Assembly (NCBI GenBank): GCA_026709725.1
Contig: JAPOSK010000352.1
Span: forward strand, 1-19,161
DNA length: 19,161 nt
Source of the DNA: Paracoccaceae bacterium
Lineage (GTDB): Bacteria; Pseudomonadota; Alphaproteobacteria; Rhodobacterales; Rhodobacteraceae
Reading direction: 5' to 3'
Shown here: positions 7,497-14,570 of the stretch, one piece after another
Position numbering within the stretch: position 1 is the stretch's first letter
How the letters are laid out: every line of letters begins with the position of its first letter
Notes under the pieces: model-generated
Databases searched by the model: none
What the model was told of the DNA's origin: nothing
The model's input: the letters and a program-made list of their open reading frames with translations, nothing else
Translations under genes and position numbers: made by a program

Positions 7497-7832
7497 TCGA
7501 TGCTGCATCACGATTGCATCTGCGTGCCTGCTCGGATGACGGGGCCGGGGTGCACTCGGAGCTGGCGGCAGGGGTGATGCTTCAGCGTGTGACCTGCGGG
7601 GCAGGACCCACGCTGATGTGGCGAGGAGTTGGGAACATGTAATGGTCATGCGGGCAGGCATCACGGGATGGCACGGACAAACAATGCGCGGGCCGGTCTT
7701 CTGTTTGCTGCGTGGAGCTGCCATGCGGATCAGGAGCGTCAACCGAAAGAGCGCATCGCTGGATGCTCCCGTTGGCTTCGGTTTCAGGGAGTCAGGTCCC
7801 AGGTCTGTCTTGAGCTGTCCTGTTCCCGCCGA
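7497..7832. other. Gene-free stretch between the SIS remnant and the YbjQ-family gene
   Basis: These 336 bases hold copy B of the dispersed repeat (7527-7595) and no gene I can support. The open frames here have no known motif and unusual composition. The missing first half of the SIS gene is not found here in any frame, so it was deleted or moved rather than just frameshifted. Confidence 0.5.
7527..7595. repeat. Dispersed degenerate repeat, copy B
   Basis: This is the second copy of the element at 2359-2424, in the same orientation. It shares the blocks CGGATGACGG, CCGGGG, TGGCGGC and GGGGTGATGCTT, with interspersed mismatches and one or two indels. It sits just beyond the broken 5' end of the SIS-domain remnant. 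No third copy was found by eye. Confidence 0.55.
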
Positions 7833-8144
7833 TCAGGTCACGGTGACCGCTGTACCCGACGCCGAGACCATCAGCATCTTGTTGATGACCTCATAGTCGA
7901 TATCGACCCCGATCACGGCATTGCCGCCTTTTGATCTGGCATCCTCCCGCATTTCATCAAGGGCGATCTTCCGCGCCCGACCCAGCTCCTTCTCATAGGC
8001 ACCGCTCCGGCCACCGATGATGTCGGTCACCGCTGCAAACAAGTCCCGGAATACATTCGCACCAAGAATCGCCTCTCCAGCCACAATCCCATGATATGAG
8101 GTGATCGAGTGTCCCTCAATTGTGCTTGTTGTCGTGGTCAGCAT
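7833..8144 (-). CDS. YbjQ/UPF0145 family protein
   Basis: A 103-residue protein, the usual length of the YbjQ (UPF0145, heavy-metal-binding-domain) family. The start at 8144 has a GGAG ribosome site about 8 bases upstream. An in-frame codon at 8177 would add 11 unrelated residues. Family landmarks are [20 protein letters not shown], the charged segment [20 protein letters not shown] and EM, and the core [15 protein letters not shown] near residues 72-87. Members form pentamers of a small alpha/beta fold; a role in metal or stress responses has been proposed but is not established. No membrane segment or signal peptide is present. It is the only intact gene inside a run of damaged ones, and its closest upstream neighbour on the same strand is the frameshifted EamA gene about 165 bases away. 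Confidence 0.93.
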   Translation of the reverse strand: MLTTTTSTIEGHSITSYHGIVAGEAILGANVFRDLFAAVTDIIGGRSGAYEKELGRARKIALDEMREDARSKGGNAVIGVDIDYEVINKMLMVSASGTAVTVT

Positions 8145-8308
8145 TGTTTTGGGTCTCCTCATTGTCAGGCAACACAACAGTCCCGGGACCTGACTGCAGG
8201 ATATTCAGATCCCATTGGTTTGGTTGTGGAGTGATATACACCAGGGGGAAAAGAGTAAATGTCAGCCTTGTCGAATTCAGACAGTGGTTTCTGATCAATG
8301 ACCGGAAC

Positions 8309-9212
8309 TCAATCCTGGCCCGGAACGTCCTGGTTCCGAACCGTTCCTGACAGGGCCCGAAGGCAAATGATCGAATGCGTGACCAGGGCCGATATGACAA
8401 CAAAACCGCCAAGAACAGCATACACAGTGGGGGCTTCACCGATAAGCAGCCAGACCCAAAGCGGGCCCAGGGCGGTTTCGAGCAACAGGAACAGTCCGAC
8501 CTGCGGAGCAGGCAGGTGGCGCGGTGCCATTGCGATCAGACCCAGCGCAACGGGCATCAGCACGGCACCCTCGAATACCATCAGAATGGTCTGACCACCG
8601 GTTTCGAAGCCGAACGCCGGAACAAAGGGGGCAAGAACAAGTGCGGACATCCCACCACCCAGAGAGGGTGCAAGGCCCAGCGGCTCCCGCACCCGGCGCG
8701 ACATTGTGAAGGCGCTGGCCATGCAGAGTGCTGTTGCCAGCGCAAAGGCATCACCCACCCAATGGCTTGCACCAATACCCGGCAGCACGACAATACCCAC
8801 ACCTGCCATCCCGCACATGATCGCCACCCATGTGCTCAACGCGATAATCTCTCTCAAGGAGATATGATGCAAGGGCTGCCCAGAGCGGAGCCGTCGCAAC
8901 GATCACAAGCATGTTCGCAACAGACGTGAATGTCACACTGAGAACAAAGAAGACAGAGGCAAGCCCATACAGGCCCGCAACCACACGTGCTCCCGGACTG
9001 CAAACGGAGCCGAAAACCGTGCGCCTGCAACGCGACAGCATCAATAGAATTGCCGACAGCCCCATGAGCAGGCCACGCCAAAAGGCCACTGTCAGAAAAT
9101 CTCCGTCGATCAAACGCAGAATCAATGTGTCAAAGCTCAGAAGAAGCGCACCCGCAAAGGCCGCGGCTACCCCTGAACGCGGAGAGTCAACCTGCATGGC
9201 GACCATTGTCAT
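8309..9212 (-). pseudogene. EamA/DMT-family transporter, broken by a single frameshift
   Basis: Two overlapping minus-strand frames together make one drug/metabolite transporter of normal size (about 300 residues, ten membrane segments, two EamA domains). The first frame runs from ATG 9212 (or 9197) through FAGALLLSFDTLILRLID, a WRGLLMG helix, and VANMLVIVATAPLWAALASY, a hallmark of EamA helix 4. Near 8855-8860 the match jumps to the other frame, which continues LREIIALSTWVAIMCGMAGV, then a second EamA domain with EGAVLMPVALGLIAMAPRHL and LETALGPLWVWLLIGEAPT and ends at 8309. Loss of one base in the run read as CTCCTTGAGAG explains it. There is no long homopolymer, so a real mutation is more likely than a sequencing slip, but the latter is not excluded. 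As written, only four to five helices would be made. Confidence 0.85.
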
Positions 9213-9424
9213 GCGTTATGAACATGCGACGTTCCGACATTGGGCTTCCGCAACCGCCCCTGAATATGACCGACTGCGGATTTTCCATAATGTCCACTGT
9301 CAAGTCTCCTCGAAGCAGATGGGCCCGGTGTCGCCGGAGGCCCGCTTTGTCATGCGATTGGAAATTCCGTTGCCATGCGGCACGAAACCCGGGTGGGACA
9401 TGGTTGACGGTCCCTTCAGGGGCA

Positions 9425-9985
9425 TCAGGACAGGAAAATGGACGAGGCCGTCCTCACAGATGAATCCGCAATCCGGAACGGGTGATCACTCAGAACGACG
9501 GGTCTGTGGCCCGGATTGCCGGTTTGCATGAGAGCGGGCGGTTCAAAAATCTCATCCAGGGTGCCTGTGCCGCCCGACAGGGTGACGAATGCTTCCGAAC
9601 AATGCAGGGGGTGCCGGATTTCGCATGAAGGACTCGCTGAAAGCAGCGATGTGTCCTGCTGTGAGATGCCCGGAGGTTCGAAGGGCAGCGCGGTCCTGAT
9701 CCTCGGGGAGTGACCGCCGGCTGATCGGGTGTTCGCATTTGCGGTTTGTGTGAGACCTGAACCTCCGCTGGACAGAACCGTTGATCGTGCCGTGGCCAGC
9801 AATACGGCGACATCGTATGCCAGTTGGCAGGAGAGCGTCGACAGACTGGTGCGGATAATACAAAAAATACTCACAGAACATCCGCATGTCTCGGAGAACT
9901 TTCTTCCTGCACGAAATTCATTGATCCGCTGGATTTCCAAGATGCAAACCTTTTCTTTCAAACATTCAGATGGAGACTTGAGCAC
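9425..9985 (-). pseudogene. Degenerate LOG-family (lysine decarboxylase-like) protein
   Basis: One open minus-strand frame of 186 codons follows the LOG/TIGR00730 fold almost end to end but with many damaged motifs. In order: EFRAGRKF, VSIFCIIRT (family: VSVFGSART), QLAYDVAVLLA, SSGGSGLTQTAN (family: TGGGPGIMEAAN), AGGHSPRIRTALPFE (family: GGxSIGLNIxLPFE), and SEAFVTLSGGTGTLDEIFEP (family: LPGGFGTLDELFE), ending ALMQTGNPGHRPVVLSD. Between LPFE and SEAF the expected FxxRK segment reads only in the neighbouring frame (AAFSESFMRN), indicating two compensating indels. LOG proteins release cytokinin-type bases from nucleotide monophosphates, or have unknown roles. Here the GGGPG and PGGFGT phosphate-binding loops are altered, so I call it a pseudogene. 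A fast-evolving functional protein is the less likely alternative. Confidence 0.65.
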
Positions 9986-10024
9986 GATCTAAATCAAACT
10001 GGCTTGATTGAGTATGGAGAAATG

Positions 10025-10041
10025 CTAACACTTTCTGTTAG
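10025..10041 (+). promoter_or_regulatory. Inverted repeat upstream of the LysR gene, candidate operator
   Basis: CTAACA and TGTTAG form a perfect 6-bp inverted repeat around CTTTC, inside a markedly AT-rich stretch (about 9985-10060), 38 bases before the LysR start. Interrupted dyads of this size close to the start are typical autoregulatory binding sites of LysR-type regulators. The match is structural only; no known site consensus is implied. Confidence 0.4.
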
Positions 10042-10078
10042 ATTTATTAACATTTTGTGAACTGCCGGAGATATTGAA

Positions 10079-10954
10079 TTGCGAAAACTTCCGCCCCTGC
10101 GGGCGCTTTACTGCTTTGAGGCTGTTTCGGACCATGAAAGCTTTTCAGCTGCAGCCGGGGCCCTCAACCTGACTCACGGTGCGATCAGCCATCAGGTCCG
10201 CAGCCTGGAGGATTGGCTGGGTGTCCAGCTGTTCAGTCGCCATCGCGGTGGCGTCGTCCTGACAGCTGATGGAGAGCGTCTCAAGCGTGCATGCACCATG
10301 GCTTTCGAGAGGCTGGAGATGGAATGCCAAAGGATGAAGTCGACCAGCGAAGCCCGTGTCATCACCATCGGGTGCTCTTCCAGTTTTCTTGCGCACTGGC
10401 TGCTGCCCCGCCTGAGGACATTCGCCTACGGTCACACCACCAGCGAAACCACACTGCGTTTTGATACAACGGCGGACTGGAAGACGCTGAGGCGCGGCAA
10501 GATCGATTTGCTGATTACAGGGGATTGCCAAAGAACAGGCGCGGGGGTTGAAATGTGCCTGTTTGCCGACGACCTCATCGGTCCCGTCTGCCTGCCGGGT
10601 TACACGGAAACACCCGGGGAGCCGGACAGGATCCTGCAGGGCAGCCTCTTGCACGCGAAATCCCGTCCCAATGCCTGGCGGGAATGGGGTCAGGCCGTCG
10701 GCAGTTCCACGATCCCAACCGATGGACAGGTCTTCGAAACCCTTTCATTGTCAATCGAGGCCGCGCGTGCAGGATTTGGGTTTGCCATTGCACCGGAGAT
10801 CGTCGTCCGGGAAGAAATCAGGGATGGCAATCTGATTGCTCCGCTGGGTTTTGTTACCGCCCATCATGCCACATATCTCTACAGTCACACAGGCCGGAAC
10901 CTGTCGAAATCCGTGCGTTCCCTGCGGGACTGGTTGCTGAATCAGACCCGGTGA
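10079..10954 (+). CDS. LysR-type transcriptional regulator (GcvA-like subgroup)
   Basis: A 291-residue DNA-binding regulator. The N-terminus MRKLPPLRALYCFEAVSDH is the form seen in GcvA/AmpR-like members. The winged helix-turn-helix occupies residues 10-60 (SFSAAAGALNLTHGAISHQV, then LEDWLGVQLFSRH). From about residue 90 the protein is the two-lobe effector-binding domain: ITIGCSSSFLAHWLLPRL, WKTLRRGKIDLLIT, LFADDLIGPVCLPGY and FGFAIAPEIVV. The start is a TTG at 10079 with a GGAG site 8 bases upstream; no ATG fits the family N-terminus. The gene is convergent with the ATP12 gene 77 bases downstream. The neighbour on its left is a dead LOG gene, so its target is not obvious; it may once have controlled the genes now decaying beside it. 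Confidence 0.93.
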   Translation: MRKLPPLRALYCFEAVSDHESFSAAAGALNLTHGAISHQVRSLEDWLGVQLFSRHRGGVVLTADGERLKRACTMAFERLEMECQRMKSTSEARVITIGCSSSFLAHWLLPRLRTFAYGHTTSETTLRFDTTADWKTLRRGKIDLLITGDCQRTGAGVEMCLFADDLIGPVCLPGYTETPGEPDRILQGSLLHAKSRPNAWREWGQAVGSSTIPTDGQVFETLSLSIEAARAGFGFAIAPEIVVREEIRDGNLIAPLGFVTAHHATYLYSHTGRNLSKSVRSLRDWLLNQTR

Positions 10955-11031
10955 CAGAAGCACCCGAACCGGACGGTCGGATCAAGAGAGCGTTGTACGG
11001 GGCGGGGAGCAGATTTCATTGTATTTTTGCT

Positions 11032-11769
11032 TCAGGACCCCGGCAGGGCGCCGCAATCCTCCTGCTGCCCTGCTGTCAGGAATGCTGATGCCTGCAGGAA
11101 TTGCTCTTCCTGACCGGCGAGTCTGACTGCATCTTCCTCATCGTCCCCCCAGCGTCCGCGTTGCCAGCTGGTGTCAAGTTGGGCAAGTTGCCAGGTTTTG
11201 CCAGAATCGATCCAGCCCTGCCGGAGAGCCATGACCAGCAGCAGTGATGTTGTCAGTTTGACCTGTTCATTCGTGGCAACAAGCTCGAATGCATTCATCG
11301 CGTTCAGCCGGGCACGCATGGCCCTGGACAACCCCTCATGCTGCGAGATTGGCATGACCCCGATCGTCACAACACACTCCTCGCCCCACACATTGTGATA
11401 GTGTTCGAGGACAGGATCCCAGGATAGTCGCTGGCGGTGAACAAGATCGGGTGGCCCGGATGCACGGTAGCAGATCATGTCGCCGTCGAGATAGTCAAGC
11501 AGCGATCCGATCATGATCTCCCTTTGGCTGTCAGTGAGGGTGACAGCGGTCACTGACAGGCGTGTTGTCGGGAGCTTGTCAGGGTTGAGAATGCCGTCGA
11601 CCAAGGACCACTCCCCGGCTACCCTGGCGGCGAGTGTTTCGGTCGGCACCCGGAGATTCGTGCCGTTGGGGGTTTGAACGGGCCGGTCATCAAGCAGGAT
11701 TTCAAAGCCATGGGTGCAGGGCTGGATTGTGACCGATTGCCACCAGCGCCTGCTCGCCCATTCACTCAT
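11032..11769 (-). CDS. ATP12 family F1-ATPase assembly chaperone
   Basis: A 245-residue protein of the ATP12 family, found in mitochondria and alphaproteobacteria, where it holds the F1 alpha subunit during assembly of the ATP synthase catalytic hexamer. Landmarks: an N-terminal beta-rich domain with FEILLDDRPVQTPNGTNLRV (the most conserved family segment), AARVAGEWSLVDGILNPDKL and PTTRLSVTAV, then a helical domain with LLDYLDGDMICYRA and DPVLEHYHNVWG. The C-terminus carries LTTSLLLVMALRQGWI and WGDDEEDAVRL (family: WGxDxEA). Its ATG overlaps the stop of the upstream RluA-family gene in ATGA at 11769-11766, so translation is probably coupled. It is the last gene of the rarA-crcB-rluA-atp12 string. 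Confidence 0.95.
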   Translation of the reverse strand: MSEWASRRWWQSVTIQPCTHGFEILLDDRPVQTPNGTNLRVPTETLAARVAGEWSLVDGILNPDKLPTTRLSVTAVTLTDSQREIMIGSLLDYLDGDMICYRASGPPDLVHRQRLSWDPVLEHYHNVWGEECVVTIGVMPISQHEGLSRAMRARLNAMNAFELVATNEQVKLTTSLLLVMALRQGWIDSGKTWQLAQLDTSWQRGRWGDDEEDAVRLAGQEEQFLQASAFLTAGQQEDCGALPGS

Positions 11770-12791
11770 CCGGCTGCATCCCCATCGGACAAACCTGCCA
11801 CGCGATCACGAGACCCATAGGTCTCCGGCCAGCCAAAATGTACGCAGGCGCGCCGTATATGAGCAGAAAGCGGGGCGTTGATGTGAATATGCCTGCGTGT
11901 GAGAGGGTGCATGAACTCAAGGCTGCTTGCATGCAGATGCAATGCGTCATCAAGTGCCGTGTGCCAGGGCATGGCCTTTCGCTGGTCGCGGGTGATGCCA
12001 TAGCGTCGATCACCGAGAATCGGGCACCCGATTGCCGCAAGGTGGGCGCGCAGCTGATGCTTCCGGCCCGTTTGCGGAGTGAGGGCAAGAAGTGCCGGAC
12101 CGGATTCGGATGTCCGGAGAGTCCGGTAGGCGGTAACGGCGGTTTTCTCACCGGATTGCGGGGCCAGCGTGTCGGCCCGTTTCCAGCGGACTCCATGATG
12201 CCTGCCTGCTGTCTGGAGACAGATGGTGATCACACCATCTTCGGGTTCGGGCGGCCTGATCGTGACAGCGAGATAGTCCTTGCGTACGGAACGGTCCTGG
12301 AACATTGCACCCATGGCCCGCACAGCGGGCAGGGTTTTGCCCAGCAGGAGAATACCCGATGTTGCCTTGTCAAGGCGATGGATCAAACGAAACCGTCCAC
12401 CGTCCGCATCCGGCCCGGCCAGAATCTGATCAAGATGGCGATGCTGGCCGGTGCCGCCCTGTGTTGCAAGGCCTGCCGGCTTGTTGATGGCAAGAAAGTG
12501 ATCGTCTTCGTAGAGAGGGTTGGCGAGAACGCTCCCGGCTTGGTTGTGCGCAGCGGACAGTGTGCCTGATGCATCCGGCCCTGGGAGCGGGGAGTGGTTG
12601 GGTGGCAGGCGAACAGCCTGACCTGACAGAAGACGTGTCGCGCACCTGACCCGCCTGCCATCAACCCGAATCTGTCCCTGACGGCAAAGACGCTCAAGAT
12701 GCGCCTGGCTGACCGGACCAATGCGCCGACGGTACCAGCGATCAAGCCGCTGACCGGCATCCTCTTCACCTGTGGAAATATCGACCGTCAC
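11766..12791 (-). CDS. RluA-family 23S rRNA/tRNA pseudouridine synthase
   Basis: A 341-residue pseudouridine synthase, most like the RluC/RluD branch that modifies 23S rRNA. Residues 12-62 form an S4 RNA-binding domain (GQRLDRWYRR, HLERLCRQGQIRVDGRRV). After a short linker come YEDDHFLAINKPAGLATQGG (residues 94-113) and the catalytic motif HRLDKATSGILLLG (138-151), with D141 the expected nucleophile. The C-terminal motif GRKHQLRAHLAAIGCPILGD is also intact. The start is a GTG at 12791 that shares GTGA with the crcB stop. Starting there removes an upstream extension rich in P, C and R that resembles no family member and would overlap crcB further. Its own stop overlaps the ATP12 start. Whether it acts on the RluC sites cannot be told from sequence. 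Confidence 0.95.
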   Translation of the reverse strand: MTVDISTGEEDAGQRLDRWYRRRIGPVSQAHLERLCRQGQIRVDGRRVRCATRLLSGQAVRLPPNHSPLPGPDASGTLSAAHNQAGSVLANPLYEDDHFLAINKPAGLATQGGTGQHRHLDQILAGPDADGGRFRLIHRLDKATSGILLLGKTLPAVRAMGAMFQDRSVRKDYLAVTIRPPEPEDGVITICLQTAGRHHGVRWKRADTLAPQSGEKTAVTAYRTLRTSESGPALLALTPQTGRKHQLRAHLAAIGCPILGDRRYGITRDQRKAMPWHTALDDALHLHASSLEFMHPLTRRHIHINAPLSAHIRRACVHFGWPETYGSRDRVAGLSDGDAAG

Positions 12792-13171
12792 GGGATGCCC
12801 TGGTGACGTGCGAGGAGGAGACCAAGGACAAGGAAAGTCAGCGCGAGGATCGTGGACAGGGCGATATAGAGGACAGCAAGACCGATACGACCCGACTCGA
12901 TCAAATGCCATACATCAAGAGAGAAGGCGGAAAATGTCGTGTACCCGCCGAGAAAGCCAATCATCAGGAATGCATGGGTACGCTCACTGAGAACCGGGTT
13001 GTCGATGAGCACACCCGCCAGGAGACCGGCAAGGAAGGATCCCAGCACATTGACGAAAAGCGTGCCGAAGGGAAATCCCGGGCCCAGGGCAAACCGGATG
13101 GCCTCGACCGAAAGATAGCGGAACATTGCCCCGGCCGCACCGCCAAACCCGACAAACAGCAGCAGACTCAC
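12788..13171 (-). CDS. crcB: CrcB/Fluc fluoride ion channel
   Basis: A 127-residue inner-membrane protein with four hydrophobic helices, the standard size of the Fluc fluoride channel. It works as an antiparallel dimer that lets fluoride leave the cell. Family signatures are GFGGAAGAMFRYL at the N-terminus, GTLFVNVLGSFLAG (with the pore asparagine of the GTxxVNxxG motif) and GFLGGYTTFSAFSLD (the GGxTTFSxF motif with the pore phenylalanines). The start is a GTG at 13171 inside GTGA, shared with the rarA stop, and the stop likewise overlaps the next gene. Fluoride-responsive riboswitches often precede crcB, but here it sits inside an operon with no leader, so no fluoride control is visible. Confidence 0.96.
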   Translation of the reverse strand: MSLLLFVGFGGAAGAMFRYLSVEAIRFALGPGFPFGTLFVNVLGSFLAGLLAGVLIDNPVLSERTHAFLMIGFLGGYTTFSAFSLDVWHLIESGRIGLAVLYIALSTILALTFLVLGLLLARHQGIP

Positions 13172-14466
13172 CGGTCGGGTCCCGCTTCAGGCGTGTCTTG
13201 GGCCTTCCTGTCCCGGAGTCTGCGAAAGTATTGCAGACGCTTGAACATGGTCCGCTCAAATCCCCGTTCAACCGGGCAGTAGAACGGCTCCGGATCAACG
13301 CCATCGGGAAAATACCGCTGCCCTGAAACACCGTCGGGAGAGTCATGATCATAGTCATAACCCTGACCGTAACCAAGGTTTTGCATCAGCCGGGTTGGAG
13401 CATTGAGGATGTGTTTGGGCGGGTCGAGTGAACCGGACGCAGCGGCTGCATCCACGGCCCTTTTCATTGCACGGTAGGTGGCATTGGATTTGGGTGAGAG
13501 TGCCAGATAGATCACGGACTGGACCAGCGCCAGTTCACCTTCCGGACTCCCCAACCGTTCGTAGGTTTGCCAGGCATTCAGGCAATGGGTCAGGGCCTCC
13601 GGGTCGGCCAGCCCGATATCCTCAATGGCAATACGCGTGATGCGGCGCGCCAGGTAATTTGGATCTTCACCCCCATTCAGCATTCGGGCGAGCCAGTAGA
13701 TTGCAGCATCGGGATCAGAACCCCGCACCGATTTGTGCAGGGCGGAGATCAGATTGTAGTGCCACTCTCCTGATCTGTCATATCCAGCGGCGCGGCGGGC
13801 CAGCAGTGTTGCGAGTCTGTCCGGTCGGACTGCGTCCCCATCAGGCAAGGCTGCAACCTGTTCAATCATGTTGAGCAGCGCCCGGCCATCGCCATCAGCA
13901 AGATCGATAATCCTTGCCCGGCTGTCCTCTGTGAGCGGCAGAGGCCCGCCAGTCGCCGCTTCTGCCCGCTTCATGAGTTTTTCCAGGTCATCGGCATTCA
14001 ATCGATTGAGAACGAGGATACGCACACGGGACAGGAGTGCTGTATTGAGTTCGAATGAAGGATTCTCGGTCGTTGCACCAATCAGGATGATGGTGCCATC
14101 CTCAAGATGCTGCAGAAAACTGTCTTGCCTGGTCCGATTGAAGGCATGAATCTCATCGATGAACAGGACGGTTGCCTGTCCCTGATCCCGCCTTGCTCTG
14201 GCTGCAGAAAAGCATCTCGCCAGTTCGGCTGCATTCGTCTGCGCGGCACTCAGCTGACAGCATTCGGCATCCACACAGCTGGCCAGCAGGCGGGCCAGCG
14301 TCGTCTTGCCAACACCGGGAGGCCCCCAGAGGACAAGGGAGGGAAGTTTTCCCGATCTCCGGATGGCGTCAATGGGCCCGCCATCACCGAAGAGATGGTC
14401 CTGGCCAACGACCTCGGCAAGTGCGGTTGGCCGGAGACGGTCAGCGAGCGGAGTCAGTGCGTTCAT
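13168..14466 (-). CDS. rarA: Replication-associated recombination protein A (RarA/MgsA)
   Basis: A 432-residue AAA+ ATPase related to clamp loaders. It acts at stalled replication forks with SSB and recombination proteins. Landmarks are PLADRLRPTALAEVVGQDHL at the N-terminus, Walker A GPPGVGKTT (residues 48-56), Walker B VLFIDEIH (100-107), sensor 1 GATTENPSF (130-138) and the arginine-finger region LLSR (144-147). The C-terminal clamp-loader and tetramerisation part carries HKSVRGSDPDAAIYWLARML, GGEDP and RITRIAIEDIGLADP, and ends NLGYGQGYDYDHD...QRYFP, as usual. Length is normal. It begins the tightly overlapping string rarA-crcB-rluA-atp12; the upstream ureohydrolase gene ends about 105 bases away on the same strand. 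The ribosome site at 14466 is weak. Confidence 0.97.
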   Translation of the reverse strand: MNALTPLADRLRPTALAEVVGQDHLFGDGGPIDAIRRSGKLPSLVLWGPPGVGKTTLARLLASCVDAECCQLSAAQTNAAELARCFSAARARRDQGQATVLFIDEIHAFNRTRQDSFLQHLEDGTIILIGATTENPSFELNTALLSRVRILVLNRLNADDLEKLMKRAEAATGGPLPLTEDSRARIIDLADGDGRALLNMIEQVAALPDGDAVRPDRLATLLARRAAGYDRSGEWHYNLISALHKSVRGSDPDAAIYWLARMLNGGEDPNYLARRITRIAIEDIGLADPEALTHCLNAWQTYERLGSPEGELALVQSVIYLALSPKSNATYRAMKRAVDAAAASGSLDPPKHILNAPTRLMQNLGYGQGYDYDHDSPDGVSGQRYFPDGVDPEPFYCPVERGFERTMFKRLQYFRRLRDRKAQDTPEAGPDR

Positions 14467-14506
14467 GGCTGGTCCACACGGTGGTGCGATCTCTGTGAAT
14501 CCCGGA

Positions 14507-14544
14507 GGAGAAAATCATCATGGCACCGGTGCCGGTTCTCCTGA
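14507..14544. other. Dyad symmetry between the ureohydrolase gene and rarA
   Basis: The gap holds a perfect 12-base palindrome, GGCACCGGTGCC at 14522-14533, enclosed by GGAGAA (about 14509-14514) and TTCTCC (14536-14541). It could fold into a composite stem-loop at the end of the ureohydrolase message or act as a binding site in front of rarA. There is no U-run, so termination is only one possibility. Confidence 0.35.
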
Positions 14545-14570
14545 CTTGACTCCGGTCGCGGCGGGTGATC

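Noticed and set aside
8322..8345. Short inverted repeats CGGAAC/GTTCCG and GGTTCCGAACC
   Set aside because: They lie inside the last codons of the EamA gene and are of a length expected by chance.
8900..9531. 206-codon plus-strand frame across the EamA start and the gap beyond it
   Set aside because: It is mostly antisense to the transporter. The remaining part (9213-9424) shows no motif on either strand, so no gene is claimed there.
11838..12569. 243-codon plus-strand open frame opposite the RluA-family gene
   Set aside because: It lies wholly antisense to an intact enzyme with all catalytic motifs; its composition is typical of a shadow frame.
12789..12911. Upstream extension of the RluA-family protein
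   Set aside because: Residues before the GTG at 12791 are cysteine- and proline-rich, unlike any S4 domain, and overlap crcB; the GTGA overlap gives a better start.
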